Part shown: in pieces, positions 45,043 to 54,346 of the stretch
Position numbering within the stretch: position 1 is the stretch's first letter
Layout of the letters: each line of letters opens with the position of its first letter
Source: Alkalihalobacillus deserti
Lineage (GTDB): Bacteria > Bacillota > Bacilli > Bacillales > Bacillaceae_D
Assembly: GCF_020734105.1 (NCBI RefSeq)
Contig: NZ_JAJAFR010000003.1
Coordinates: forward strand, 186,001-250,000
DNA: 64,000 nucleotides
Direction: 5' to 3'
The notes under the pieces: model-generated
Database searches by the model: none
Told to the model about the DNA's origin: nothing
What the model saw: the letters and a program-made list of their open reading frames with translations, nothing else
Translations under genes and position numbers: made by a program

Positions 45043-47856
45043 ATGAAAGAACGCTATACTGTGGTTGATGTTGAGACAACAGGACATTCAGTTGTAAAAG
45101 GAGACAGAGTCATTCAAATAGGCGCTGTTGTTATAGAAAATGGTGAGGTGGTAGAAACGTTTGCTACGTTTGTGAATCCTGGTCAATCCATTCCTCCCTT
45201 TATTGAGGATTTAACGGGTATTTCTGATGCTAATGTAGCAAATGCCCCTTCTTTTCATGAAATCATACCTGATTTCCTCGAGTTATTAGAAGGGAGTTCC
45301 TTTGTTGCACATAATGTGGACTTTGATGAGTCTTTTCTAAGAACGCAGATCGAGTTAGAAGGCTATCAATTTCCTAAGATGTCTGTTTTTGACACGGTTG
45401 AATTATCAAGGATCTTATTACCTCAACAGGAAAGCTATAAATTAAATCAGTTAGCTGAACAACTTGGCTTTTCTCATGAACGTCCTCATCAGGCGGATAG
45501 TGATGCGGAGGTTACGGCAACTCTTTTTTTGACTTTAATACATAAATTAAAAAAATTACCATTATTGACCCTTCAACAATTGGTTCCTTTATCAAGAAGA
45601 TTTAAAAGTGATTTAGAACCTTTATTAACCAGTTTCATTCATAAAAAAATGATAAATGGGATAAATGATGAAAAGTATTTTGATTGCTATCGTCAATTGG
45701 CCTTAAAAAAAACAGTTGAAGAGCAGCGAGAAGTTGATTCAGATTCTTGTTTCACTTTTGCTGACTACTCTTCTTTTTTATTTGAAGAAGATGGGAAGAT
45801 GGAACTAGCTTTTTCAAAGTATGAATTAAGACCAGGACAACGACAAATGATGAAAGAAGTAGATGAAGCATTTCAACAAAATGAACATAAAATGATTGAA
45901 GCAGGAACGGGTACAGGAAAGTCCCTTGCTTATTTGATACCTGCGGCTTTCTATGCTCACGAGAACAACCAGCCAGTTGTCATTAGTACGCAAACGATAC
46001 CGTTGCAAGAACAGTTACTAGCCCGTGACTTGCCTTTACTTAAAAAAATGCTTCCCTTCCATGTGGATGCAGCTTTGTTAAAAGGCCGAAGTCATTATTT
46101 ATGCTTAAGAAAATTTGAACAATCTCTTACTTCAATTGATTCAGATAGTTATGATGTTTTATTAACGAAAGCTTTGTTACTAATTTGGCTAACGGAAACG
46201 GACCAGGGCGATATCGAAGAATTAAATCTACCTTCGGGGGGGAGAGGGTTTTGGTTTGAAATTCAAAGTGATGCAGCTTCTGATTTAGGGCGTTATAGTC
46301 CATGGTTTTCTCGTTGCTTTTATCATCGAGCTAGGAAAAGAGCACAACAAGCCAATTTAATTATTACAAACCATGCTCTTTTGTGTACCGATTTGGTTCA
46401 TGAGCAAAGGTTATTGCCCGCTTACACTCATGCTGTAATTGATGAGGCGCATCATTTAGAAGAAACGGCAAGTGATCATTTAGGAGCGAAAACCGACTTT
46501 TTAACATTCTCCTATTTGTTTCAACGGATGGGACTGAATCAAGAAGCGGATATGTTGAAAACGTTAAATCATTTGATTGAGAACTATCAGATCGCTGTTA
46601 AAGCTGAGGACCTTTCGTTCAAAATTATAAGCTTAAAAGAAGAAATGGATGAGTTATTTCGGATGCTTCATGGATATGTCATGCAAAAGCAGAAAACGAG
46701 TTCGAGTGATGTAGGTCGCTTTCGTTATCGTTTTGAAAGTTATGCGGAAAATAACTCGCATTGGCAAGCGATTTTAGAATGTGCGATGCGTATTCATATG
46801 CAAACAAAAGATTGCTTACAACAACTCAAACGATGGTTAAAACCATTTCAAGATATTCGGGATGACATGACGTATAAAGACAGAGGGTTTGTTGTTGATA
46901 TAGAAAGTGTTATCGACTCTTTATATGAAGAAGAACAAGTTCTTTATGAGATGTTACTTGAGTGTGATTCGAATGTTGTGTATTGGATTGAGATTGAACC
47001 AAGAGGAGCAAAGAATGCGACATTTCTTTTTAGTAAACCAATTGATGTATCTGACTTACTTGCTGATCATTTTTTTACGAAGAAGAAAAGTGTTGTGCTC
47101 ACCTCTGCTACTTTATCGGTGAATGGGACATTTCGTTATCAAGAAAAACGATTAGGATTGACAGACTTTGGAGTGAAGACATCGATTATTCCTTCGCCTT
47201 TTTCCTATATGGACCAAGTTAGAGTTCTATTACCTAAAGATATTCCTGCAATTAAAGACGTTAAGGAAGAAGAGTTTGCAGTTGAGGTAGCGATTAAGTT
47301 ATGGAGATTAATGGAAGTCTCTAAAGGGAAAATGTTAGTTTTATTTACTTCATATGAAATGCTTAAACAAGTTTATTATCATGTTAAAGATTTCAATGAA
47401 TTTGGTTTGTATCAGCTTATTGGTCAAGGTATTACAAGTGGAAGCAGAGCAAAATTAATGAAAATGTTCAAGCAAAGTACTCAAGCTACTCTATTTGGCA
47501 CAAGTAGTTTTTGGGAAGGCATTGATCTTCCTGGAGATGAATTAAGAACATTGGTCATTGTGAGATTACCCTTTTCTCCACCGGATCAACCGTTGCTGCA
47601 GGCTCAATTTGAAAAGGCAAAAAAAGACGGACAGAACCCATTTATGGAAATATCATTACCACAGGCTATTATTCGCTTTAAACAAGGATTTGGCCGTTTA
47701 ATTAGAACAGCTGACGATCGTGGAGTCGTGTTTGTTTTTGACCGGAGAATTTCGACGTCTCGCTATGGAAAACAATTTATTCGTTCCTTACCAGATGTAC
47801 CTGTTTATGAAGATCAATTGGAAAATTTGCTCGAACAATTTCAAGACTATATGTAA
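45043..47856 (+). CDS. dinG: DinG-family helicase with N-terminal 3'-5' exonuclease
   Basis: The first 170 residues form a DnaQ-like exonuclease (DVETTG at residues 9-14, HNVDFDESFL, HQADSDAEVT). From about residue 250 it is a superfamily 2 helicase of the XPD/DinG type: EAGTGTGKS Walker A, DEAHH motif II, LTSATL and QGFGRLIRT. The Cys iron-sulfur cluster of E. coli DinG is not apparent, as for Gram-positive DinG. 937 residues, as in B. subtilis. GAGGTGG precedes the ATG. Confidence 0.96.
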   Translation: MKERYTVVDVETTGHSVVKGDRVIQIGAVVIENGEVVETFATFVNPGQSIPPFIEDLTGISDANVANAPSFHEIIPDFLELLEGSSFVAHNVDFDESFLRTQIELEGYQFPKMSVFDTVELSRILLPQQESYKLNQLAEQLGFSHERPHQADSDAEVTATLFLTLIHKLKKLPLLTLQQLVPLSRRFKSDLEPLLTSFIHKKMINGINDEKYFDCYRQLALKKTVEEQREVDSDSCFTFADYSSFLFEEDGKMELAFSKYELRPGQRQMMKEVDEAFQQNEHKMIEAGTGTGKSLAYLIPAAFYAHENNQPVVISTQTIPLQEQLLARDLPLLKKMLPFHVDAALLKGRSHYLCLRKFEQSLTSIDSDSYDVLLTKALLLIWLTETDQGDIEELNLPSGGRGFWFEIQSDAASDLGRYSPWFSRCFYHRARKRAQQANLIITNHALLCTDLVHEQRLLPAYTHAVIDEAHHLEETASDHLGAKTDFLTFSYLFQRMGLNQEADMLKTLNHLIENYQIAVKAEDLSFKIISLKEEMDELFRMLHGYVMQKQKTSSSDVGRFRYRFESYAENNSHWQAILECAMRIHMQTKDCLQQLKRWLKPFQDIRDDMTYKDRGFVVDIESVIDSLYEEEQVLYEMLLECDSNVVYWIEIEPRGAKNATFLFSKPIDVSDLLADHFFTKKKSVVLTSATLSVNGTFRYQEKRLGLTDFGVKTSIIPSPFSYMDQVRVLLPKDIPAIKDVKEEEFAVEVAIKLWRLMEVSKGKMLVLFTSYEMLKQVYYHVKDFNEFGLYQLIGQGITSGSRAKLMKMFKQSTQATLFGTSSFWEGIDLPGDELRTLVIVRLPFSPPDQPLLQAQFEKAKKDGQNPFMEISLPQAIIRFKQGFGRLIRTADDRGVVFVFDRRISTSRYGKQFIRSLPDVPVYEDQLENLLEQFQDYM

Positions 47857-47876
47857 AAGTATGGAGGCGTGCTGCT

Positions 47877-48725
47877 ATGCGAAAAGGTCTTTTAGGACTG
47901 TTAGGCCTTATTGTCTTAGGAGTTATTGTAGGATTAGATCTCGGTGTTACGACAAATGATCATGATGAACAATTAGAACTTGACTTAAAACTAGCAGAAG
48001 AAGATTTTGGATTGGTTTTTATAGATTTACCAAATGGAGAATCAACTTATATCGAGTTACCTAATGGCCAGACTGTTCTAATTGGAACAGGAGCGGAAGA
48101 TTCTTCAGAAGAATTATTTTCTCGTTTAAATAAACTTAAAGTAAGCCAAATAAACACCATTATCCTACCAAGATTTGAAAAAGAGTATAGTGGCAACGTT
48201 GAAAAAATTGTTACAAAGCTACAAACGCAACAACTTATCGTGCCTGAGCAAGGCTTAAGTCAAGCTATTACACAATATCAACATTTAGAAATAGATATAG
48301 TCGGTTGGGCAGATGATGAAGAATACGCCTTTAGTGAATATCTGAAATTTAAAACATTATCTACCCATTCTTCGTTACTGCCGGTGCTTTCCTTTATTCT
48401 TACTATACATGATAAACATCGTTTCTTCTTTTCGTCTGAAGCGAATAAGCAGCTTGAACAAAATTGGGTAGAAGAGGGATTATCACCAGTTGCCATTTTA
48501 AAAGTAGCTGAATTCGGGACGGAAGAAGGAACAACTCAACGCTTTTTAAAAGAAATTGATCCACAAGTTGCGATTCTCTTTTCGAAAAAAAACAGCAAGA
48601 TCAGTAGTGCGCTATTGGAAAGGCTACAAGAAACCTGGATTGACACCTACACACTGAACCAGAATGGATCCGTAATCATAAAAGTAAACGACTTTGACTA
48701 CGAACTCGTAACCGTACATTTTTAA
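47877..48725 (+). CDS. Membrane-anchored degenerate metallo-beta-lactamase-like protein
   Basis: A signal anchor (residues 5-24) is followed by a domain with the beta-strand spacing of the ComEC-type metallo-beta-lactamase fold: VFIDLPNGESTYIELPNGQTVLIGTG, then a helix and strand ending INTIILPRFEKEYSGNVE. The family's metal-binding H-x-H-x-D-H should follow that strand and is absent; the later ligands are not visible either. A catalytic role is unlikely. The function is unknown. GGAGG lies before the ATG at 47877. Confidence 0.7.
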   Translation: MRKGLLGLLGLIVLGVIVGLDLGVTTNDHDEQLELDLKLAEEDFGLVFIDLPNGESTYIELPNGQTVLIGTGAEDSSEELFSRLNKLKVSQINTIILPRFEKEYSGNVEKIVTKLQTQQLIVPEQGLSQAITQYQHLEIDIVGWADDEEYAFSEYLKFKTLSTHSSLLPVLSFILTIHDKHRFFFSSEANKQLEQNWVEEGLSPVAILKVAEFGTEEGTTQRFLKEIDPQVAILFSKKNSKISSALLERLQETWIDTYTLNQNGSVIIKVNDFDYELVTVHF

Positions 48726-48769
48726 GTGTTCATCCCAAAAGGTCGAACTTTACCTTTTGGGATGAACAC
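48726..48769 (+). repeat. Perfect inverted repeat, 18-bp arms
   Basis: GTGTTCATCCCAAAAGGT (48726-48743) and its exact complement (48752-48769) with an 8-base loop, directly after the preceding stop codon. No T-run follows, so it is not a typical terminator. Its right arm is part of a 25-bp direct repeat. Confidence 0.9.
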
Positions 48770-48908
48770 GAAGCATGAGCGGAACCGCTGCAAGGTTTTA
48801 AGTTTGTTCTGAGCGCTCTTCTCGGGACAAACGCGCAGCGAGTGAAGCCATGCCACGCTTAAGCATTATTAGTGTAAAAAGGTCTTTACCTTTTGGGATG
48901 AACACGAA
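48748..48908 (+). repeat. 25-bp direct repeats with intervening GC-rich block
   Basis: The same 25 bases (beginning CTTTACCTTTTGGG and ending GAACACGAA) occur at 48748-48772 and 48884-48908, a period of 136 bases. The bases before each copy are also alike (AAAAGGTC). Between the copies lies a block richer in G and C than its surroundings, with small palindromes (AGCGG-AA-CCGCT; GAGCGCTC). No gene was found in 48726-49007. Confidence 0.85.
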
Positions 48909-48910
48909 AA

Positions 48911-48938
48911 TGTTCTGCACAGGGCATTGTGCAGAACA
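48911..48938 (+). repeat. Perfect inverted repeat, 11-bp arms
   Basis: TGTTCTGCACA, loop GGGCAT, TGTGCAGAACA. It follows the second direct repeat by two bases. No T-run. Confidence 0.85.
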
Positions 48939-49007
48939 TCATTGAGGTGTGAGTAGGAAATGTTATTGTTTGTTATTGAACTTTGTCTTATGATGGTACT
49001 ACGATAT

Positions 49008-49160
49008 TTAATCAGGACGATCTTGAAAAAACGATGGAAATATAGTTTGTCTAATTGAAATAGGAAATACTTGATGCCATTTCAACCCTTTACGACGTAA
49101 TAGAGCAACATCGTTTTTTTCTTTTTGAAAACGTTCTGCAGTTGACTTTAAGCTAGACAA
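49008..49160 (-). CDS. Small basic protein, 50 residues, unknown
   Basis: On the minus strand a TTG start at 49160 lies eight bases after GAAAGGGGG. The frame encodes 50 residues: a charged first half (AERFQKEKNDVALLRRKGLKW) and a more hydrophobic end (HQVFPISIRQTIFPSFFQ). Codon choice (CGT, AAA, CAA) matches neighbours. The ribosome binding site partly lies in a 7-bp dyad, GTACGCC/GGCGTAC (49164-49187). I do not recognise the protein. It is too short to be certain. Confidence 0.5.
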   Translation of the reverse strand: MSSLKSTAERFQKEKNDVALLRRKGLKWHQVFPISIRQTIFPSFFQDRPD

Positions 49161-49270
49161 AATGTACGCCCCCTTTCATCGGCGTACTTATAGTATCACC
49201 ATGAGTGCTATAACTATGTTAGCAATACCTGTACATCGAGGAATAACTTTATTTAAATGGAGGAGCAGAA

Positions 49271-49441
49271 ATGGAACAAAAAATGGTTGTGTTATCAACT
49301 ACTTGTGTGAATAAAACGGCTGATCTTTATAAGATTGTTGATTCACTTAATCGGACTTTGAAAGAGCAGGATCTGATGTTTGGTCTCGCATTGGATAAAC
49401 AAGATCATGACAAAATGGTTTTTACGATTTATCGTACTTAG
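49271..49441 (+). CDS. ypmA: YpmA-like small protein (DUF4264)
   Basis: A 56-residue protein with the LYKIVDSLNRTLKEQDLMFGLALDKQD core and FTIYRT end that match B. subtilis YpmA, a conserved protein of unknown function. GGAGGAG precedes the ATG. It stands just before ypmB, as in B. subtilis. Confidence 0.85.
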   Translation: MEQKMVVLSTTCVNKTADLYKIVDSLNRTLKEQDLMFGLALDKQDHDKMVFTIYRT

Positions 49442-49453
49442 TTGGAGTATAAA

Positions 49454-49933
49454 ATGAAAAAATGGATTATTATCGTTTTCTTTTTTATGATGATTTCTCT
49501 AACTGGAGCTGGAGTTTACGCATATCAAACGATTCGCGAACCTTTGTTGCACAACCTTGAACAGGCAGAACACTATGTGAAAGGTCACTTGTTAAAAACC
49601 GTCTATGATGTTTCTTATTATCACGGGACTGAAGCTTTTTATGTTCTAAATGGTTTAACGGAAGAAGAGGAAGACACGGTTGTTTGGGTTTCTGAAGATT
49701 TTTCTTTTCATCATACAGAAAAAACAAGCGATGGAATTTCAAAAGAAGATGCCATTGCTATCGTAAGAAAAGAAGACAGTGTAAAAAGAATTCAGTCTGT
49801 AAAACTAGGCTATGAGAGAGGGTTACCTATATATGAGGTGACGTATCTTAATAAAGACAATCGAAAAGGATATTATTATCTTACTTTTGATGATGGAACT
49901 TTTATGAAAAGATATGTACTTCGAACTGATTAA
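49454..49933 (+). CDS. ypmB: YpmB-like membrane-anchored protein
   Basis: A 159-residue protein with an N-terminal membrane anchor (residues 4-24) and an extracytoplasmic part that contains PepSY-like features (ISKEDAIAIVRKEDSVKRI and YYLTFDDGTF). Function unknown. ATG 49454 is preceded by TTGGAG. It lies between ypmA and aspB, as in B. subtilis. Confidence 0.85.
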   Translation: MKKWIIIVFFFMMISLTGAGVYAYQTIREPLLHNLEQAEHYVKGHLLKTVYDVSYYHGTEAFYVLNGLTEEEEDTVVWVSEDFSFHHTEKTSDGISKEDAIAIVRKEDSVKRIQSVKLGYERGLPIYEVTYLNKDNRKGYYYLTFDDGTFMKRYVLRTD

Positions 49934-49988
49934 ATGGATCGAAGTAATGAGAAAAAGCAATGATTCATATATTTTAACGTATTTGGAC

Positions 49989-50017
49989 TTGAATCATTGT
50001 AGGTGACACACTATAGT
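49989..50017 (+). promoter_or_regulatory. Sigma-A promoter of aspB with overlapping dyads
   Basis: TTGAAT (49989-49994), 17 bases, TATAGT (50012-50017). The -10 lies in the palindrome ACACTATAGTGT (50009-50020). The -35 overlaps the right arm of an inverted repeat CAATGATTC (49958-49966) and GAATCATTG (49991-49999). Confidence 0.65.
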
Positions 50018-50049
50018 GTATATATAAAACTTTGGAGGGACAATTAATA

Positions 50050-51234
50050 ATGAATTTAGCTAAAAGAGTATCTACCTTAACACCTTCTTCAACACTTGCC
50101 ATTACAGCAAAAGCGAAGGAGCTTAAAGAGCAAGGACATGATGTAATAGGACTTGGGGCAGGTGAACCTGATTTTAATACACCACAATACATAATTGATG
50201 CTGCAGTACGTTCGATGGAAGAAGGACATACAAAATATACACCTTCAGCTGGTTTACCTAAATTAAAACAAGCTATTATTGGAAAGTTCGAGACGGATCA
50301 ACAAATTACCTATACTCCAGGTGAAATTCTCGTTGGTTCAGGCGCGAAACATGTATTATATACATTATTTCAAGCCATTTTAGATGCTGGGGATGAAGTG
50401 ATTATTCCGACACCTTACTGGGTAAGTTATCCAGAACAAGTGAAACTGGCAGAGGGAACTCCTGTTTATATCGAAGGACTTGAAAGTAATGAGTTTAAAG
50501 TGACTGCGGAGCAACTCGAACAAGCTATTACCGAAAAAACAAAGGCATTTATTCTGAACTCACCGAGTAATCCTACAGGCTCGATGTATTCAGAGGATGA
50601 ACTTCGTCAACTTGGCGAAGTATGTATCAAACAGAATGTTCTTATTGTTTCTGATGAAATTTATGAAAAGCTTGTTTATGGTGGGGTAGCACATACGTCA
50701 GTTGCTCAGCTATCTAAAGAATTAAAAGAACAGACGATGGTTGTAAATGGAGTATCGAAATCACATTCGATGACAGGATGGAGAATCGGTTATGCTGCAG
50801 GGAATGCTGAGATCATAAGAGCGATGACGAACCTAGCAAGCCACAGTACATCGAATCCAACAACAACTGCCCAATATGGTTCGATTGCAGCTTACACAGA
50901 AGATGACGGCTCTGTGGAAACAATGAGACAAGCATTTGAAGGTCGTTTAGACCAAGTCTTCGATAAACTTGTTTCCATTCCTGGAGTATCGTGCGTAAAG
51001 CCACAAGGTGCATTCTATCTTTTCCCTAATGTTAGTGAAGCTGTAAAATTAAATGGCTTTGCAAGCGTGGATGCTTGGGTTGAAGCGATTCTTGAAGAAG
51101 AGAAAGTTGCACTTGTACCCGGGTCCGGATTTGGTGCTCCAGATAATGTTCGCTTATCTTATGCGACATCTCTTGAAGCGTTAGAGGAAGCATTAACTAG
51201 AATTGAACGATTTGTTCGTACACATACAAAATAA
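50050..51234 (+). CDS. aspB: Aspartate aminotransferase
   Basis: A class I PLP aminotransferase that interconverts aspartate and oxaloacetate. The lysine lies in VVNGVSKSHSMTGWRIGYAAG (K about residue 239), with GLGAGEPDF and SPSNPTGS earlier. ATG 50050 (394 residues) follows GGAGGGA by 10 bases. Located before asnS, as in B. subtilis, linking aspartate supply with asparaginyl-tRNA. Confidence 0.95.
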   Translation: MNLAKRVSTLTPSSTLAITAKAKELKEQGHDVIGLGAGEPDFNTPQYIIDAAVRSMEEGHTKYTPSAGLPKLKQAIIGKFETDQQITYTPGEILVGSGAKHVLYTLFQAILDAGDEVIIPTPYWVSYPEQVKLAEGTPVYIEGLESNEFKVTAEQLEQAITEKTKAFILNSPSNPTGSMYSEDELRQLGEVCIKQNVLIVSDEIYEKLVYGGVAHTSVAQLSKELKEQTMVVNGVSKSHSMTGWRIGYAAGNAEIIRAMTNLASHSTSNPTTTAQYGSIAAYTEDDGSVETMRQAFEGRLDQVFDKLVSIPGVSCVKPQGAFYLFPNVSEAVKLNGFASVDAWVEAILEEEKVALVPGSGFGAPDNVRLSYATSLEALEEALTRIERFVRTHTK

Positions 51235-51307
51235 ATTATACATTTTTCATCTGATGAAAAGCTCCATCTAACAGGTTAAGACGGAGCTAGGTTTACAAAT
51301 ACGATCA

Positions 51308-51356
51308 AAGGTGACTCAAAGGGGGCAAAATACCAACCTTTGAGTCACCTTTTTTA
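51308..51356 (+). terminator. Intrinsic terminator after aspB
   Basis: A perfect 15-bp stem: AAGGTGACTCAAAGG (51308-51322) with CCTTTGAGTCACCTT (51337-51351), then T. Confidence 0.95.
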
Positions 51357-51437
51357 CTCAAGACAATTCGTTGACTTGAAAAAATGCAGAAGGGTATAAT
51401 GAAGGATATTATACATAGTAGCGATGGAGGTATAAAT

Positions 51438-52730
51438 GTGAAAACAACTATAGCTAAAGTGGGCCAATATGTTGAACAACAAGTTACGATCGGTGCTTGG
51501 CTTGCTGGAAAGAGATCAAGTGGCAAAATTGCTTTTTTACAATTACGAGATGGGACAGGCTTTATCCAAGGTGTTGTAGTGAAAGCTGAAGTTGAAGAGG
51601 CGATGTTTCAACAAGCGAAAAATTTAACACAAGAGAGTTCTTTATATGTTACAGGAATCATTCGCGCTGATGATCGAGCCCCGTCTGGATATGAATTAAC
51701 TATTACTAAAATTGAAGTATTACATGAAGCTGTAGATTATCCAATTACACCAAAAGAGCATGGCACAGAATTTCTAATGGACAATCGTCATTTGTGGCTA
51801 CGGTCAAAACGTCAGCATGCCGTGATGAAAATCAGAAACGAGATTATTCGTGCGACATATGAGTTTTTCAATGAGAATGATTTTGTTAAGATTGATCCTC
51901 CTATCTTAACGGGAAGTGCCCCAGAAGGAACTTCAGAGCTTTTTGCAACGAAATATTTTGATGAAGATGCTTATCTTTCTCAAAGTGGGCAACTTTATAT
52001 GGAAGCAGCAGCTATGGCGATGGGCCGTGTATTTTCATTCGGGCCAACTTTCCGTGCTGAGAAATCGAAAACACGTCGTCACCTGATCGAGTTCTGGATG
52101 ATTGAACCAGAGATGGCTTTTGTTGAGTTTAATGAAAACCTTGAAATTCAGGAACAATATGTATCGTACGTCGTTCAATCTGTATTGAAAAACTGTCAGT
52201 TGGAGTTAAAAACACTCGGGCGTGATCTTTCTAAGCTAGAGGCTATCCAAGCGCCATTCCCGAGAATTACGTATGATGATGCCATTAAGTTCTTAAATGA
52301 AAAAGGATTTAATGATATTTCTTGGGGAGATGATTTTGGTGCTCCTCATGAAACGGCTATTGCTGAACATTATGAGAAACCAGTATTCATTACACATTAT
52401 CCAACATCCTTAAAACCGTTTTATATGCAACCTGCAGCTGAACGTCAAGATGTTGTCCTTTGTGCAGATCTGATTGCCCCAGAAGGCTATGGAGAGATTA
52501 TCGGTGGCTCGCAAAGAATTCATGATTATGAATTACTAAAGAAAAATTTACAATTTCATAACCTCTCTCTTGAAGCGTATCAGTGGTATCTTGATTTGCG
52601 TAAATATGGATCAGTTCCACATTCCGGCTTTGGTTTAGGGCTTGAGCGAACGGTAGCATGGATTTCTGGTGTAGAACATGTTCGCGAAACGATCCCATTC
52701 CCTAGACTTCTAAATCGCCTATATCCTTAA
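51438..52730 (+). CDS. asnS: Asparagine-tRNA ligase
   Basis: A class IIb aminoacyl-tRNA synthetase: an N-terminal OB fold ([27 protein letters not shown]) binds the anticodon; motif 2 is [24 protein letters not shown] and motif 3 [15 protein letters not shown] 51438 (430 residues) has GGAGG seven bases upstream and gives the family N-terminus VKTTIAKVG. Confidence 0.97.
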   Translation: MKTTIAKVGQYVEQQVTIGAWLAGKRSSGKIAFLQLRDGTGFIQGVVVKAEVEEAMFQQAKNLTQESSLYVTGIIRADDRAPSGYELTITKIEVLHEAVDYPITPKEHGTEFLMDNRHLWLRSKRQHAVMKIRNEIIRATYEFFNENDFVKIDPPILTGSAPEGTSELFATKYFDEDAYLSQSGQLYMEAAAMAMGRVFSFGPTFRAEKSKTRRHLIEFWMIEPEMAFVEFNENLEIQEQYVSYVVQSVLKNCQLELKTLGRDLSKLEAIQAPFPRITYDDAIKFLNEKGFNDISWGDDFGAPHETAIAEHYEKPVFITHYPTSLKPFYMQPAAERQDVVLCADLIAPEGYGEIIGGSQRIHDYELLKKNLQFHNLSLEAYQWYLDLRKYGSVPHSGFGLGLERTVAWISGVEHVRETIPFPRLLNRLYP

Positions 52731-52776
52731 GGGGTAATAAAAGCTGAAAAAACGTATACACTTCGTGAGCTTGTGC

Positions 52777-52809
52777 AAGCCTGCTATGAACACTCATAGC
52801 AGGCTTTTA
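52777..52809 (+). terminator. Intrinsic terminator after asnS
   Basis: AAGCCTGCTATGA (52777-52789), loop ACAC, TCATAGCAGGCTT (52794-52806), then T. Confidence 0.9.
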
Positions 52810-52931
52810 CATATAAGAGTATCAAATAAAGAGAAAATGTTGAGCGATTTCCTACTTGGAGAAAAACCTTTCTTCTGAACTTTCTGTATTGTTTAAAGTC
52901 AGGAAAAGGAAACCCGGGTTATGATTTTACA

Positions 52932-52940
52932 TGTTATAAT
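52932..52940 (+). promoter_or_regulatory. Candidate promoter of dnaD (extended -10)
   Basis: TGT and TATAAT (52935-52940). No clear -35 at the expected distance. Confidence 0.5.
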
Positions 52941-52961
52941 AGAGGGTAGAGGTGTTAGCTG

Positions 52962-53666
52962 ATGGACCAGAATTTATTAATAAGATGGACAACCCAAAGA
53001 CAACTTTCCATACCAACATTATTGCTCAAACATTATAAACAGTTAGGACTGAAGGAAGAAGAACTTGTTACTCTATTACACGTTCAATCATGTATTGATG
53101 ATGGCGATGGTTTTCCAACTCCAGAGCTTCTAAGCGAACGAATGACTTTGTCTATGAATGATTGTGCCGACATGCTTGGACGATTGATTCGCAATGGTTT
53201 TTTAACGTTAGACAAACGGTGGGATGAACACGGAATTTTATTTGAATTTTTCACGCTTGAACCGCTATGGGTTCGTTTAATCCAATTGGTAAAAGGTGAA
53301 CAGATGCAAGTACAAGAACAGCAGAAGCAAAGTGATGAAGGTTTATTATATAAAAAGTTTGAAGAAGAATTCTGTAGGCCCTTATCTCCAATTGAGGCTG
53401 AAACGTTATCAATGTGGTTAGACCAAGATAATCATTCTTCAGAATTAATTATCGCTGCTTTGCGTGAAGCGGTTGTATCGTCTAAATTGAACTTTCGATA
53501 TATTGATCGAATCCTGTTTGAATGGAAACGTAACGGGATCAGGACATTAGACCAAGCAAAAGCACATGGAGAGAAATTCCGTAAATATAATCAACAATCT
53601 AAACCAGAATCAAAAAGAGTTCGAGCTGAATCGTATCCAACTTTTAGCTGGCTTGATCAGTCGTAA
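52962..53666 (+). CDS. dnaD: DNA replication initiation/restart protein DnaD
   Basis: DnaD helps DnaA and PriA load the replicative helicase. The N-terminal winged helix (about residues 20-110) and the C-terminal DnaD domain (FEEEFCRPLSPIEAETLSMW to FRYIDRILFEWKRNGIRT) are both visible. 234 residues. Located before nth, as in B. subtilis. Confidence 0.95.
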   Translation: MDQNLLIRWTTQRQLSIPTLLLKHYKQLGLKEEELVTLLHVQSCIDDGDGFPTPELLSERMTLSMNDCADMLGRLIRNGFLTLDKRWDEHGILFEFFTLEPLWVRLIQLVKGEQMQVQEQQKQSDEGLLYKKFEEEFCRPLSPIEAETLSMWLDQDNHSSELIIAALREAVVSSKLNFRYIDRILFEWKRNGIRTLDQAKAHGEKFRKYNQQSKPESKRVRAESYPTFSWLDQS

Positions 53667-53689
53667 GGGAAGATAGGGAGAGAATAAAG

Positions 53690-54346
53690 ATGTTATCCAA
53701 AAAACAAACGATAGAGGCTCTTAATGTCATTGCCGAGATGTTTCCTGATGCGGAGTGTGAGCTTACACATTCAAATCCGTTTGAGTTAGTTATTGCGGTT
53801 CTCCTTTCGGCACAATGCACAGATGCGCTCGTAAATAAGGTAACTCCTTCCTTATTTAACAAGTACAAGCAACCTGACGATTATTTAGCCGTACCATTAG
53901 AAGAGTTAGAGCAAGATATTCGATCAATTGGACTTTTTCGAACCAAAGCTAAAAATATAAAAAAGCTATGTCAAACGTTGATTGAGGAGTATAATGGGGA
54001 AGTACCGGGAGAAAGAGATGAACTTGTAAAGCTTGCTGGGGTAGGGCGTAAAACAGCCAATGTAGTGACATCTGTTGCGTTTGGTGTACCAGCGATTGCG
54101 GTTGACACACATGTAGAGCGTGTGTCAAAACGCTTGGCCGTTTGTCGTTGGAAAGATAATGTTCTACAAGTAGAGGAAACATTAATGAAAAAAATTCCTG
54201 AAGAGCGATGGTCTGATTCTCACCATCAACTTATTTTCTTTGGTCGGTACCATTGTAAAGCGCAGTCGCCAAGATGTGAAACTTGTCCGTTATTAGATGT
54301 TTGCCGTGAAGGCAAAAAGCGCATGAAAGCGCGTGAAAAAATATGA
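53690..54346 (+). CDS. nth: Endonuclease III
   Basis: A DNA glycosylase/AP lyase for oxidised pyrimidines. The helix-hairpin-helix with the catalytic lysine is KLAGVGRKTANVV (about residues 110-122), the aspartate is in AVDTHVERVSKRL, and the [4Fe-4S] ligands follow the C-x6-C-x2-C-x5-C pattern near the end (CKAQSPRCETCPLLDVC). 218 residues. Confidence 0.97.
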   Translation: MLSKKQTIEALNVIAEMFPDAECELTHSNPFELVIAVLLSAQCTDALVNKVTPSLFNKYKQPDDYLAVPLEELEQDIRSIGLFRTKAKNIKKLCQTLIEEYNGEVPGERDELVKLAGVGRKTANVVTSVAFGVPAIAVDTHVERVSKRLAVCRWKDNVLQVEETLMKKIPEERWSDSHHQLIFFGRYHCKAQSPRCETCPLLDVCREGKKRMKAREKI

